Origin: DASRAA01 sp963814165
Lineage (GTDB): Bacteria; Acidobacteriota; Terriglobia; Terriglobales; Acidobacteriaceae
Reading direction: 5' to 3'
Assembly (NCBI GenBank): GCA_963814165.1
Contig: CAWFBW010000017.1
Span: 186,001-250,000 of the forward strand
Length of the DNA stretch: 64,000 nucleotides
Shown: piece by piece, positions 1 through 9,308 of the stretch
Numbering within the stretch: position 1 is the first letter of the stretch
Layout of the letters: each line of letters starts with the position of its first letter
Translations under genes and position numbers: made by a program
Notes under the pieces: model-generated
The model's input: only the letters and a program-made list of their open reading frames with translations
What the model was told of the DNA's origin: nothing
The model's database searches: none

Positions 1-1
1 G

Positions 2-226
2 CGGGCGTGGTTCTATATCGCGATCTGGACGGTGGTTCCGACGCAGGTGGTGAACTGGGGCGCGTGGAGGATAGGGAAGTTTATGGACTTGGCTCCGCTG
101 CCGCTGGCGCGGACACGATTGGTAATCTGCCTGCTGTCGACGGCGTTCTTTTTTCTGCTGGGGTATGCCGCGAAGCTGCCGCGAACGCAGCGGTACTACA
201 CCGGGGTGGCGGCAGCGGGGGTGTGA
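2..226 (+). CDS. C-terminal end of a membrane protein (partial, unknown)
   Basis: The reading frame is open from the window edge to a TGA at 224-226 and gives about 74 residues. Two hydrophobic stretches are visible: one near the edge (FYIAIWTVV) and one around LVICLLSTAFFFLLGYAA, followed by a short basic tail. The gene start lies outside the window. I do not recognise the family; all that can be said is that it is the end of an integral membrane protein. Codon use resembles the neighbouring genes. Confidence 0.5.
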   Translation, partial: RAWFYIAIWTVVPTQVVNWGAWRIGKFMDLAPLPLARTRLVICLLSTAFFFLLGYAAKLPRTQRYYTGVAAAGV

Positions 227-282
227 AAGCAGTTGTCAGTCGCCGGTTGCCAGTTGTCGGTAAATGCAAAGCAGAAATGAAA

Positions 283-317
283 GCTAGAAAGAAAAGCGGC
301 CCGCCGGAGCGGACCGC
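283..317 (-). terminator. Rho-independent terminator of cspA
   Basis: A 9-bp stem with one mismatch (296-304 with 309-317) closes a CGGA loop. On the minus strand it is followed by TTTTCTTTCT. It lies about 27 bases beyond the cspA stop codon, in the right orientation to end that transcript. Confidence 0.7.
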
Positions 318-343
318 CTGTTCGTGAAAATGCGCTCGAGTCG

Positions 344-544
344 TTAGACGGCCTGAACGTTCTCAGCCTGCCAGCCCTTGGGGCCTTTGACTACGTTGAA
401 CTGAACGGTCTGACCTTCCTGTAGGCTGCGGAAACCGCCGGCCTGGATGGCAGAGTAGTGAACGAAAACGTCTTCGCCGTTCTGACGGCTGATGAAGCCG
501 TAGCCCTTCGCGTCATTGAACCACTTAACTGTTCCTTGTTCCAT
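344..544 (-). CDS. cspA: Cold-shock protein (CspA family)
   Basis: This is a 66-residue single OB-fold cold-shock protein, the usual family length. It begins MEQGTVKWFNDAKGYGFI and carries both nucleic-acid binding motifs, KGYGFI (RNP1-like) and DVFVHYSAI (RNP2-like). These proteins bind single-stranded RNA or DNA and act as RNA chaperones in the cytoplasm. The ATG at 542-544 is preceded by GAAGGA about 10 bases upstream. The frame stays open far upstream, but only these 66 residues match the family. The gene is monocistronic with its own terminator; the sequence upstream of the ATG (545 to about 740) could be the long leader typical of csp genes. Confidence 0.93.
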   Translation of the reverse strand: MEQGTVKWFNDAKGYGFISRQNGEDVFVHYSAIQAGGFRSLQEGQTVQFNVVKGPKGWQAENVQAV

Positions 545-820
545 GGTGATACTGTTCCTTCGAAATTGATGTAGCGCGATTCGAACGGATTGTGAAGCAG
601 GCAGGGATGCTGCAAGGCAGGAACTGCTGCGTACAACGTCGATCAATCGAGCAACTTCATGATAGCAGCGGATGTGCCAATCCCCAAGCACTTTTGTGGG
701 CTGTCGGCTAAAGATGATATAACCGACATTAGAATCAGCTAGATAGGAGATTCTAGAGTTGGAGAGCAGCGGGTGTTTTGGACGCGAAGACGCGCGCGGA
801 ACGGGTTGTATGGTGATGAC

Positions 821-1204
821 ATGATCGTGGGGACGGGCATCGATATCGCAGAAACCGATCGGATCGCGCACAGCATTGAGCGGTTCGGGCGGCGGTTTAC
901 GGAGCGGGTTTTCACGGCGGAGGAGATTCGCTACTGCGAATCGAAGGCCAACAAGGCAGAGCGCTATGCCGCGCGGTTCGCGGCCAAAGAAGCTGGGATG
1001 AAGGCGATCGGGACGGGATGGAGCCGGGGGGTACGCTGGCAGGATTTTGAGGTGAGTCGGATGCCGGGGGGGCGGCCGACGTTGGTGTTCCACGGAAAGG
1101 CTGGGGAGTTCTTCGCAAAGCTCGGAGCGAAACGGGCGCACTTATCGCTGACGCACACGAAAGGGATGGCGATGGCGGTGGTGGTGCTGGAGAGCAGTGA
1201 CTAG
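821..1204 (+). CDS. acpS: Holo-[acyl-carrier-protein] synthase
   Basis: AcpS transfers 4'-phosphopantetheine from CoA to the serine of apo-ACP, activating fatty-acid synthesis carriers in the cytoplasm. The 127-residue product has the family hallmarks: MIVGTGIDIAE at the N-terminus (metal-binding Asp in GIDI), RFAAKEAGMKA in the middle (catalytic Glu/Lys) and LSLTHTKGMAMAVV near the end. The ATG at 821 was chosen because family members start exactly at M(I)xGxGxDI; an upstream in-frame GTG would add an unmatched basic stretch. GGTGA lies just ahead of the start. It is transcribed away from cspA and ends before the respiratory operon leader. Confidence 0.93.
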   Translation: MIVGTGIDIAETDRIAHSIERFGRRFTERVFTAEEIRYCESKANKAERYAARFAAKEAGMKAIGTGWSRGVRWQDFEVSRMPGGRPTLVFHGKAGEFFAKLGAKRAHLSLTHTKGMAMAVVVLESSD

Positions 1205-1577
1205 TGGTCGGTGGCTAGTGGCTAGGAAAACCCAGTTTGAAGTTCCCAGTTTCGAGCTTCCAGTTTCAACTCGCGCGTCATTTGAGTGAAGTCCGCGACC
1301 AAAATTGTAATCGCAAGAGTTTCGTCTTCGAACCAAAGTTGAAATTCGTTGAGAATTTCAACAAAACCTGCATCATTCGCGGTGCGATTTGCAAATGTGG
1401 AAAGTATTCCGCGCTCAACGTGAAATGTTGCTTGCAAAGCAGTTAACCCAACTTGTTATAATCACCAACTTGGGTGATATGCATCACACCTGATGAGGTC
1501 GTAAGCTCACAACTGCTCGAACCGGGCGCTGGACGGGGTAATCAGCGCCGTACCCGCAAAACTGGATAGCTTCGTAC
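1205..1577 (+). promoter_or_regulatory. Leader/promoter region of the complex III-oxidase operon
   Basis: This 373-base gap holds no convincing gene. A TATAAT at 1457-1462 has a weak TTGCAA (1432-1437, 19-base spacer) as possible -35. Immediately downstream an inverted repeat ATCACC-AACTTG-GGTGAT (1461-1478) overlaps the -10 and contains a second copy of AACTTG seen at 1450-1455, so it could be an operator. A 7-bp hairpin GGCGCTG/CAGCGCC (1525-1549) would sit in the mRNA leader, about 28 bases before the actA ATG. The first 60 bases are repetitive in CAGTTT/GGCTAG words. Promoter and operator are inferences from pattern only. Confidence 0.4.
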
Positions 1578-2283
1578 ATGGCACAAATTTTTCATCGTAG
1601 TGCGAACAGCGTTTCGCGTCTGTCGATTGCTCGGGGTGCTGATCATAGTGACGGTGTTGCTGGGCGCTGCGTGGGAAATGCAGCGGGCGCCGTACGTGAC
1701 CTACCAGGGCGTGCATCAGGCGCAGCCGGTACCGTTCAGCCATCAGCACCATAACGAAGGATTGGGGATCGACTGCCGGTACTGCCATACGTCGGTGGAG
1801 CAGTCGAGTTTTGCCGGGATCCCCCCGACCAAGACGTGCATGAACTGCCACTCGCAGATCTGGACGAATGCGGCGCTGCTGGAGCCGGTGCGGGAAAGCT
1901 ACCGGACGGGCCAGTCGCTGATGTGGACGCGGGTCGATTACCTGCCGGATTACGTTTACTTCAATCACAGCATTCACTTGAACAAGGGCGTGGGCTGCGC
2001 GACCTGCCACGGGCCGGTCAACAAGATGCCCCTGACGTACCAGGAGTCGTCGATGCGGATGGAGTGGTGCCTGGAATGCCATCGGGCGCCGGAGAAGTTC
2101 CTGCGGCCGCGCGACCAGGTATTCAACATGAATTACCAGCAGCCGACGGACGCTGCATCCGGTGAAGCTGGCGGACGGCACGAAGTTTACACCGACCAGG
2201 TTGAACTGGGGACGGCGTTGAAGGCGCAGTACAAGGTCCGGACTGTGCAGGACATTACGAGTTGCAATACGTGCCACCGGTAG
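1578..2283 (+). CDS. actA: Alternative complex III pentaheme cytochrome c subunit ActA (frame break near 1629)
   Basis: ActA is the periplasmic multiheme subunit of alternative complex III, which oxidises quinol and passes electrons toward the terminal oxidase. Five CxxCH heme sites are present: CRYCH, CMNCH, CATCH, CLECH and CNTCH. The family N-terminus (MAQIFHRSANSVSRLSI) starts at ATG 1578 in one frame and continues as LGVLIIVTVLLGAAW in the next frame from about 1630; dropping one base near 1629 restores a single membrane-anchored N-terminus. A shorter start at GTG 1600 is possible but would lose the conserved N-terminus. First gene of the operon; actB follows after 117 bases. Confidence 0.88.
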
Positions 2284-2313
2284 CAGCCAGCAATTAGCAA
2301 CTAGCTTTTAGCC

Positions 2314-2367
2314 GCGGCTGAAGCCGCAATTTGAGGATGAATTGGAAATGCACCGCTGAAGCGGTGC
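2314..2367. repeat. Two short hairpins with TGAA loops between actA and actB
   Basis: GCGGC-TGAA-GCCGC (2314-2327) and GCACCGC-TGAA-GCGGTGC (2350-2367) are two perfect small palindromes with the same TGAA loop, 22 bases apart. They resemble REP-like intergenic palindromes. Lying inside an operon they could stabilise the upstream mRNA or lower expression of actB; this role is inferred. Confidence 0.5.
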
Positions 2368-2400
2368 TCGACCCAAGTGGGTATCGGAACCGACGAGAAG

Positions 2401-5400
2401 ATGGAAAAAGAGACCGAACTGAAGTCCGAGGCGGTATGCCCCAGCAAGCTGGAGCTGGCAGAGGTGCGCGATAAGCTGGCGCGCGCCAAGAGCGGTCCCC
2501 AGTACTGGCGGAGCCTGGAAGAACTGGCCCAGACGGACGGCTTCTTCGAGATGGTGCACCGCGAGTTTCCGCGGCAGGCGTCGGTGTGGCCGGAGGGGGC
2601 ATCGCGGCGCGACTTCATGAAGCTGATGACAGCTTCGATGGCGCTGGCCGGACTGTCGGCGTGCGTGAAGCAGCCGCTGGAGCCCATCGTTCCCTACGTG
2701 CGACAGCCGGAACCAATCGTGCTGGGGATTCCGCTGTATTTTGCCAGTGCGATGCCGTTCGGAGGCTATGCTGCGCCGGTGCTGGTGGAGAGCCACGAAG
2801 GGCGTCCGACGAAGGTTGAGGGCAATCCGGATCATCCGGCGGGCATCGGCAGCGACGTGTTTCGCGCAGGCGTCGATTCTCGACATGTACGATCCCGACC
2901 GGTCGCAGTCGGTGACATACACGGGATACATCCGGACGTGGAGCGATTTCGCGACGGCCATCCAAGGGCAGCTGAATTCGCAGAAGGCCGTGCAGGGCGA
3001 TGGAATGCGGTTGCTGACGCGGACGGTGAGTTCGCCGACGTTGGCCGCGCAGTTGAATGCGTTTCAGGCGGCGTATCCCAAGGCGAAGTGGGTGCAGTAT
3101 GACCCGCATCAGCCGGGACAACGTGCGCGCGGGCGCGCAGATGGCGTTCGGGCAGTACGTGGAGACGCGCTACAACTTCGAGAAAGCGGAGACGATTCTC
3201 TCGCTCGACGGCGATTTTCTTTCCAGCGGGTATCCGGGATTCCTGTTGTATGCGCGGCAGTTTGCGTCGCGACGCAATCCTGAACTGAAAGAAAAGATGT
3301 CGCGGTTCTATATGGTGGAGAGCACTCCCACCAACACCGGCGGCAAGGCAGACCATCGCCTGCCGGTGCGCGCGTCGGACGTGGAGCAGGTGGCGCGGGC
3401 AATCGCGGCGGGACTCGGTGTGGGCAGCGGTACCGCCAAACCGGAGCAGCAGAAGTTTGTGGCCGCGCTGGTAAAGGATTTGCAGGCACACAAGGGCGCG
3501 GCGTTGGTGATCGCGGGCGATAACCAGCCTGCTGCGGTGCACGCGTTGGCGCACGCCATGAACCAGGCACTGGGCGCTGTGGGCAACACCGTGATCTACA
3601 CCGATCCGGTGGAAGCGAAGCCGCAAGATCAGGCGGCGGCAATGAAGGAACTCGTTGGCGAAATGAACGCCGGTAAGGTGGATCTGCTGCTGATCGTGGG
3701 CGGCAATCCGGTGTATGACGCTCCCGCTGACTTGAAGTTCGCCGACGCGATGGACAAGGTGCAGTTGCGGGTGCAGCACAGCGCTTACCAGAACGAGACC
3801 ACCGATCATGTGCACTGGCACATCAATGCGACGCATTACCTGGAGCAGTGGGGCGATGTGCGCACGATCGACGGCACGGCAACATTGATTCAGCCGCTGA
3901 TCGCTCCTCTGTACGACGGCAAGAGCGAGTACGAGTTTGTTGAGGCGCTGATCGGATCGTCAGCGACATCGGGTTACGAAATTGTCCGCAAGTACTGGCA
4001 GGGCAAGCTGACAGGCGACTTCGAGCCGGCATGGCGCAAGGTACTGCACGACGGCTTTGTGGCGGGTACGGCGTATCCGGCGAAAGCGGTGGCGGCGAAG
4101 GGCAGTATACCGGCGGAGAGTGCTTCGACTACAGGCGCGATGGAAGTGATGTTCCGGCGCGATCCGACCGTGTACGACGGGACCTACGCGAATAACGCCT
4201 GGCTGCAAGAGACTCCCAAGCCGATGACGCAGATCTGCTGGGACAACGCCGTGCAGATCAGTCCTAAGACCGCTAACGCGCTTGGCCTGAAGACGGAAGA
4301 CATTGTCGAGATCGACGTAAACGGACGCAAGGTAAAGGGCGGCATCTGGCGCACGCCGGGGCATCCTGACAACGCGGTCACGGTGTTCCTGGGCTACGGA
4401 CGCAGCAAGGGCGGACGAGTGGGAAAGGAAGTCGGCTTCAACGGCTACACGCTGCGCGCGAGCGACGGCATGTACTACGCAGCGGGAAAGATCACGAAGG
4501 TTGGCGACGGTTACGGCTTCGCCAATCCGCAGGGCTGGCAGTACATCGACCAGTCGGGAATTCCGGGCGCGGAAGACATGAGCGACCGGCACATCGTCCG
4601 CAAGGCGACGCTGGAAGATTTCATGAAGCACCCGGACTTTGCGAAAGAGCAGGGCGAAGCGCCGGCGCCGGAGTTCACGCTGTACCAAACGGTATCAGGT
4701 GGGCCGCTGTACCAGTACACGGAAGCCAAGTGGGGCATGGCCATCGACATGAACTCCTGCATTGGGTGCAAGACGTGCGTGGTGGCTTGCCAGGCGGAGA
4801 ACAACATTCCGGTAGTGGGCAAAGAGCAGGTGATGCGCGGGCGCCACATGAACTGGCTGCGCGTGGACGTGTACTACGAAGGCGGGACGGAGAATCCGTC
4901 GGCATATTACCAGCCGATTCCGTGCCAGCAGTGCGAGAACGCTCCGTGCGAAGTAGTTTGCCCGGTGGGTGCGACGGTGCACTCGACCGAAGGGCTGAAC
5001 GACATGGTGTACAACCGCTGCGTCGGAACGCGCTACTGCTCGAACAACTGTCCGTACAAGGTGCGGCGGTTCAACTTCCTGCTGTGGCAGGACTGGGACA
5101 CGCCGCAGTACAAGATGATGCGCAATCCGGAAGTGAGCGTGCGCAGCCGCGGCGTGATGGAGAAGTGCACGTACTGCGTGCAGCGCATCACGTCGGGCCG
5201 GATCACGGCGGAGAAGGAAAACCGCAAGGTGAAGGATGGCGATGTGATCACGGCCTGCCAGCAGGCGTGCCCGGCGGGTGCGATTACGTTCGGAAACCTG
5301 AACGATCCGAATAGCAAGGTAGCGAAGTTGCGAGCGGATGGCCGCAACTACGGATTGCTGGAAGACTTGAATACGCGTCCTCGCACCAAGTACATGGCGT

Positions 5401-5448
5401 TGGTGTTGAACCCGAATCCTGAACTTGAGACAGTCGGAGCAGAGCTAG
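2401..5448 (+). CDS. actB: Alternative complex III molybdopterin-like/iron-sulfur subunit ActB (three frame breaks)
   Basis: ActB is the large extracytoplasmic subunit fusing a molybdopterin-oxidoreductase-like domain to a ferredoxin-like domain. The N-terminus has a Tat signal with SRRDFMK followed by a hydrophobic stretch and LSAC. The C-terminal third carries the iron-sulfur motifs CIGCKTC, CQQCENAPCEVVC, CVGTRYCSNNC and CTYC...CQQAC, enough for three 4Fe-4S and one 3Fe-4S cluster. Frame breaks fall near 2866 (DVF then AQASILDMYDPD), near 3106 (YDP then ISRDNVRAGAQ) and between about 5400 and 5445; each is fixed by removing one base, and the last then stops at TAG 5446-5448, abutting actC. 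About 1013 residues, normal for the family. Start ATG 2401 chosen over GTG 2377 by family length. Confidence 0.88.
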
Positions 5449-6826
5449 ATGGCGGGAGTAGAGGAAAAGAACGTGGCGTTGCTGGACGAGCCGCCGGTAA
5501 TCGGTCCGGGTCAGACGTTCGACTCGGTCACCGATACGATCACCGATGCCGTCTTGAAGCGGCCGATCGGCCTGGGCTGGCTGGCGGGGTTGGCGGTCGG
5601 GATGGCCCTGCTGGGCATTCTGGGCATGGCGGTCACGTACCTGTTGCTGCGCGGCGTCGGCATCTGGGGCATCGAGATCCCGGTGGCCTGGGGCTTCGCC
5701 ATCATCAACTTCGTGTGGTGGATCGGTATTGGCCACGCGGGCACGCTGATCTCGGCGATTCTGCTGCTGTTCAAGCAGACGTGGCGCAACTCGATCAACC
5801 GGTTTGCCGAGGCGATGACGCTGTTTGCGGTGGCTTGCGCCGGCATGTTCCCGCTGCTGCACATGGGCCGTCCGTGGCTGGGTTACTGGATGTTCCCGTA
5901 TCCCAATTCGATGGGCGTGTGGCCGCAGTTCCGCAGTCCGCTGGTGTGGGACGTGTTCGCGGTTTCGACGTACGCGACGATCTCCGCGGTGTTCTGGTTT
6001 GTGGGACTGGTTCCCGACTTCGCCACCATGCGCGAGGAAGCGACGCATCCGCTGGCGCGCAAGATTTACGGAATGCTGTCGCTGGGCTGGCGCGGTTCGG
6101 CGCGGCACTGGACGCGCTACGAGGCGCTGTACATCCTGCTGGCGGGTATTTCGACGCCGCTGGTGCTCTCGGTGCACACGGTGGTCAGCTTCGATTTCGC
6201 GATCGCCATCGTTCCGGGATGGCACACGACGATTTTCCCGCCGTACTTTGTGGCGGGCGCGATCTACTCCGGCTTTGCCATGGTGCTGGTGCTGGCGATT
6301 CCGATCCGCAAGTACTACGGCCTGCAAGACATGATCACGATGCGCCACCTGCAGAACTCGGCGAAGATCATGCTGGCGACCGGACTGATCGTGGCCTACG
6401 GCTACTTCTTCGAGACATTCGTGGCGTTGTACAGCGGATCGACCTACGAGCGGTTCATGATTCACAATCGCTGGTTCGGGCCGTATGCGCTCGTTGTACT
6501 GGTCGCTCATTCTTTTCAACATCCTGATTCCACAGGTACTGTGGTGGCCGAAGATCCGAGCCAGCACCACGTGGCTGTTCGGGATTTCGCTGATCGTGCT
6601 GGTCGGCATGTGGCTGGAGCGATTCGTGATCATCGTGACCAGCCTGCATCGCGACTACCTGCCGTCGTCGTGGGGGCATTACGTGCCGACGCGCTGGGAC
6701 TGGGCGACCTATGCGGGAACGATCGGATTGTTCACGGCTGCGATCTTCATCTTTATCCGCATCGTGCCGGCGATCTCGATCTTTGAAATGCGCATGCTGC
6801 TGCCGCAGTCGGAGGTGAAGGAATGA
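5449..6826 (+). CDS. actC: Alternative complex III NrfD/PsrC-like membrane subunit ActC (frame break near 6492)
   Basis: ActC is the polytopic quinol-binding membrane subunit of alternative complex III (NrfD/PsrC family). About ten hydrophobic segments are visible, starting near residue 40 after an N-terminal cytoplasmic stretch (ITDAVLKRPIGLGW). Typical words are WWIGIGHAGTLISA, WRNSINRFAEAMTLFA and HMGRPWLGYW. The frame shifts at about 6492: FMIHNRWFGPYA continues as LYWSLILFNILIPQVLWW in the next frame, explained by one extra base. The repaired protein is about 459 residues. The ATG directly follows the actB stop, and its end overlaps the actD start (ATGA). Confidence 0.9.
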
Positions 6827-7371
6827 GCCACGCTGTGACGGTGCCGAGCATTTACGGGCTGGTGGCGGAGTTCGATACGCCGACCGAACTGGTGAACGCC
6901 TGCAAGGCCGCGTACGCCGAGGGCTATCGCGAGATGGATGCCTATAGCCCCTTCCCGATTGAAGAGGCGAGCGAGGCGATCGGATTCCACAAGTCGGCGG
7001 TGCCGTTGATAACGCTCATTGGCGGGATTCTCGGCGGGCTATCGGGATTCGGGTTGCAGTATTGGATCAACGTGATTGCGTATCCGCTGAATATCGGCGG
7101 TAAGCCGTATGATTCGTGGCCCGCGTTTATCGTTCCAACATTTGAGATGACGATCCTATTCGCAGGACTGATCGGAATGTTTGGGATGTTCGCGCTGAAT
7201 GGACTGCCGCGGCCCTATCATCCGCTGTTTCACGTGGAGCAGTTCTCGAAGGTGACGCGCAACCGGTTCTTCCTGTGCGTGGAAGCAATCGATCCCAAGT
7301 TTGATTTGGTGGGAACGCAGGAATTCATGGAACGACTGAAGCCGCTTTCGATTTCGGAGGTGCCGCATTGA
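6823..7371 (+). CDS. actD: Alternative complex III subunit ActD (DUF3341)
   Basis: This 182-residue DUF3341 protein is the small membrane subunit ActD. The N-terminal soluble part (IYGLVAEFDTPTELVNAC) has the ferredoxin-like fold expected for the family and includes YSPFPIEE. Two transmembrane helices follow (about residues 58-80 and 100-125), with a C-terminal cytoplasmic tail containing FHVEQFSKVTRNRFFLCVE. The gene is intact. Its ATG overlaps the actC stop, and the actE start overlaps its own stop, so translation of C-D-E is probably coupled. Confidence 0.92.
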   Translation: MSHAVTVPSIYGLVAEFDTPTELVNACKAAYAEGYREMDAYSPFPIEEASEAIGFHKSAVPLITLIGGILGGLSGFGLQYWINVIAYPLNIGGKPYDSWPAFIVPTFEMTILFAGLIGMFGMFALNGLPRPYHPLFHVEQFSKVTRNRFFLCVEAIDPKFDLVGTQEFMERLKPLSISEVPH

Positions 7372-8108
7372 TTGCTCGTGAGCATCGTGCCCACCATGGA
7401 GATGGGGAGCGGCCGTTCGCTCTTCGCTTTTCGCTCTTCGCTTTTCGCGAAGCGGGTCGTCATGTGACAGCGTTGCTGCTTTCGGCGGCAGCGTTGCTGC
7501 TGCTGGCGGGATGCCGCGCCGACATGCAGAACCAGCCGTATCAGCGTCCCTTGGTGCAGAGTGATTTCTACGCCGACAAGCGCGCGGCGCGTCCGCTGGT
7601 GGATGGCACTGTGGCGCGGGGCAACGAGCGCGCGGACACATACTTCTACACCGGCAAGATCGGCAACGAGGACGGTAACTACATGCCGTTTCCGGTAACT
7701 GCCGAGGTGATGCAGCGCGGCCAGCAGCGCTTCAACATTTACTGCTCGCCGTGTCACGGCGAAACCGGCGCCGGCAACGGGATGATCGTACAGCGCGGGT
7801 TCAAACACCCTCCCTCGTATCACACGGAGCGGCTGCGCAAGGCCCCCATCGGATACTTCTTCGACGTGATGACCAACGGCTTTGGCGTGATGCTCGACTA
7901 TTCGCAACAGGTGAAACCTGAGGACCGCTGGGCGATTGCGGCCTACATCCGGGCGCTGCAATTGAGCCAGGGTGCGACCAGGGCCGACGTTCCGGCAGGG
8001 CAACAAGTTGCTGCTGAACCGCCGAAGGGCGTGGTGATCGCGCCTCCGTACGATACGCAGGGAGCGGTTCAGCAGGGTCAGGCCGCGGCGCAGGGAGGCA
8101 ATCAATGA
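7368..8108 (+). CDS. actE: Alternative complex III cytochrome c lipoprotein ActE
   Basis: ActE is a monoheme c-type cytochrome of complex III, probably lipid-anchored on the outer face of the membrane. It has one heme site, CSPCH, with a Met ligand candidate in the following region, and a lipobox LLLLAGC. I place the start at TTG 7368 because a strong GGAGG lies 7 bases upstream and it overlaps the actD stop. The segment between that start and the signal peptide is odd: it is built from a tandem heptamer (7416-7450). GTG 7464 would give a short, tidier signal peptide but has no clear ribosome site. The C-terminal 50 residues are rich in Gln, Pro and Ala. Confidence 0.88.
   Translation: MIAREHRAHHGDGERPFALRFSLFAFREAGRHVTALLLSAAALLLLAGCRADMQNQPYQRPLVQSDFYADKRAARPLVDGTVARGNERADTYFYTGKIGNEDGNYMPFPVTAEVMQRGQQRFNIYCSPCHGETGAGNGMIVQRGFKHPPSYHTERLRKAPIGYFFDVMTNGFGVMLDYSQQVKPEDRWAIAAYIRALQLSQGATRADVPAGQQVAAEPPKGVVIAPPYDTQGAVQQGQAAAQGGNQ
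7416..7450 (+). repeat. Tandem heptanucleotide TTCGCTN array inside the actE 5' end
   Basis: Four consecutive heptamers TTCGCTC, TTCGCTT, TTCGCTC, TTCGCTT are followed by TTCGCGA. The unit is 7 bases, so any gain or loss of a copy changes the reading frame between the likely TTG start and the lipoprotein signal. The same heptamer family occurs upstream of moaA (54159-54235). Confidence 0.75.
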
Positions 8109-9308
8109 GCCAACCTGAATCCGCAAGTCGAAAACGCGAATTACGCCGTGCCGACTGAGATGGCTGGCCCGCAGAAGATGTACCTCGGCATCGGCGTGGT
8201 TGGCGCGATGGCGTGCATCGTGGGCTACGTCATGCAGCCGGAACAGTTGATGCGCGGCTACCTGATCGGCTACGTGCTGTGGATCGGGCTGAGCCTGGGA
8301 TGCATGGCGCTGCTGATGGTGCAACATTTGTCAGGCGGGCTGTGGGGACTGTCGATCCGGCGCATTCTGGAGGCGGCCAGCAGAGTGCTGCCGCTGATGC
8401 TGGTGCTGTTCCTGCCGATCGTGCTGGGACGCCATCATCTGTACGAGTGGATGAGCGGCGACGGAGTGTCGGACCGCAATGACTGGTACCTGAACATGCC
8501 GTTCTGGTGGCTGCGGCAGGCCATTTACTTTGGCGCGTGGCTGGGCATGATGTACGTGCTGAACAAGCGCTCCGCGCTGCAGGATGAGCCATTGGTTGTG
8601 GGACACCAGCCGCGCTTCCAGCTGTTCAGCGGAGTCGGCTCGCTGGTCTATGCGCTGACGATTTCGTTCGCCGCTGTCGATTGGGTCATGTCGCTCGATC
8701 CGCACTGGGGCTCGACGATTTACGGAATGATCTTCATGGCAGGCGAGGGCCTGTCGGCGCTGGCGTTCTGCATCATCATGCTGACGGTGCTGACGCGGTA
8801 CAGCCCGATGCGAGAGATCATCAAGGCAGAGCAGTTCCACGATCTCGGCAAACTGATGCTGGCGTTCGTCATGCTGTTTGCCTACTTCTCGTTCTCGCAG
8901 TGGCTGATCATCTGGGCGGGAAACCTGCCGGAAGAGATCAGCTGGTTCCTGAACCGTATCCATGGCGGATGGGGCATGGTGGCGCTGGCGATCATTCTGT
9001 TCCATTTCGCGCTGCCGTTTGCATTGCTGCTCTCGAAGGACCTGAAGCGCGACGGGCGGAGGATGTTCTGGCTGGCGGTGCTGCTCATGTTCATGCGGCT
9101 GGTGGACATCTACTGGTACGTGGTGCCGAACTTCGCACACGCCCGCGGAAACTTCTACTTCAGCCTGTGGTACCTGGTGGCGCCTATCGCGCTGGGTGGA
9201 CTGTGGCTGGGGTACTTCTTCTACAACTTGCGGCAGCGGCCGATTTTGCCCGCGTACGAGCCGCAAATGCCGAGCTTGTTGCACCAGGGGTCGGGACATG
9301 GCCACTAA
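8105..9308 (+). CDS. actF: Alternative complex III membrane subunit ActF (frame break near 8127)
   Basis: ActF is the second large quinone-interacting membrane subunit of alternative complex III, distantly related to ActC. About ten hydrophobic helices run through ~390 residues, with family words such as NDWYLNMPFWWLRQAIYFG, MSLDPHWGSTIYGM and FLNRIHGGWG. The probable start is ATG 8105, overlapping the actE stop (ATGA). Its first residues MSQPESAS run into a stop unless one base near 8127 is dropped, after which the frame reads ENANYAVPTEMAGPQKMYLGI. The uninterrupted frame begins only at GTG 8148, inside that conserved stretch. Confidence 0.9.

Noticed and set aside
545..1141. Long minus-strand extension of cspA
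   Set aside because: Only the last 66 residues match cold-shock proteins; the extension is antisense to acpS.
1237..1446. 69-codon frame after acpS
   Set aside because: No ribosome site, repetitive start, non-coding-like codon use, and it runs into the promoter of the respiratory operon.
5449..6527. Apparent ActB-ActC fusion in one long frame
   Set aside because: The residues after about 5445 in that frame are a low-complexity shadow of ActC; a frame break at the actB end explains the missing stop.
1578..8130. Programmed ribosomal frameshifting in the complex III genes
   Set aside because: The sites share no slippery heptamer or downstream pseudoknot and the same type of break occurs in many unrelated genes.
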